A DNA stretch of 28,768 bases, from IMG/VR virus record IMGVR_UViG_3300030012_000403, positions 1-28,768 of that record; one strand, given 5' to 3'. Shown here one piece after another: positions 28,703-28,768 of the stretch. Each line of letters begins with the position of its first letter. Position 1 is the stretch's first letter. The notes beneath the pieces were generated by a model that was not told where the DNA came from, made no database searches, and was given only the letters and a program-made list of their open reading frames with translations. This DNA comes from a virus. A program made the position numbers and the translations under genes.

Positions 28703-28768
28703 TAGCTACCTAATATATCTCCTAATGATGGTGCTGGTGCTTCAGCTTCTGGTTGCATCTCTGCTACC
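28667..28768. repeat. Terminal direct repeat, right copy
   Basis: Right copy of the 102-base end overlap, identical to positions 1-102 except T at 28670 for C at 4. Removing one copy leaves a 28,666-base circular unit. Confidence 0.95.
28702..28768 (-). CDS. Portal protein, 3' fragment (duplicate of gene at 36-1331)
   Basis: The last 21-22 codons of portal are repeated here because of the terminal overlap, ending PAPSLGDILGS and TAA. It is not a separate gene. Confidence 0.85.
   Translation of the reverse strand, partial: VAEMQPEAEAPAPSLGDILGS

Overview
The window looks like one complete, circularly assembled genome of a small tailed phage. Its first 102 bases recur as its last 102 with a single difference (position 4 C, position 28670 T, synonymous in the gene there), giving a unit of 28,666 bp. 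Every supported gene reads on the minus strand, and genes are packed with stop/start overlaps. The DNA is AT-rich. A tape measure gene, a major tail protein and a two-frame tail chaperone point to a siphovirus. The many tiny conserved-looking ORFs and the S74 tail fibre recall uncultured marine phages; a marine, probably Gram-negative host is an inference. No integrase, repressor, DNA polymerase, primase, helicase, tRNA or CRISPR was seen.

In transcription order, falling coordinates: the only clear transcription boundary is at 10.2-10.3 kb, where a rho-independent terminator ends the tail genes and a candidate promoter starts the early genes. The early block (10180 to 4803) holds small proteins with strong GGAGG ribosome sites, two HNH nucleases, a possible annealing protein, a DnaD-like initiator, a putative loader, an SSB-like protein, a ParB-fold protein and a sigma-region-4-like protein. 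Then comes a run of very small genes (4739 to 2947), terS, terL and portal. Crossing the circular junction, the order is Mu F-like head protein, a morphogenesis protein, scaffold, major capsid protein, a 1450-residue fibre, a membrane/lysis cassette (21437 to 18868), a metallophosphoesterase, neck genes, major tail protein, chaperones, tape measure and tail tip.

The most striking feature is a 223-nt group I self-splicing intron (26699-26921) inside the major capsid gene after its tenth codon. P1, P3-P9, P7.1, P9.1 and P10 can all be drawn, and splicing restores an uninterrupted 287-residue capsid protein. It carries no endonuclease gene. A naive gene call would miss exon 1 and start the capsid protein on an ATG whose bases are the last three of the intron.

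Other notable points: an in-frame A AAA AAC slippery site that fuses the two tail chaperone ORFs; a 12-residue peptide with six cysteines nested by ATGA and GTGA overlaps between two genes; a decayed copy of part of the initiator gene between terS and terL; and a CUCCUCC-rich pyrimidine run at the end of the late transcript, complementary to the strong ribosome sites of the early genes.
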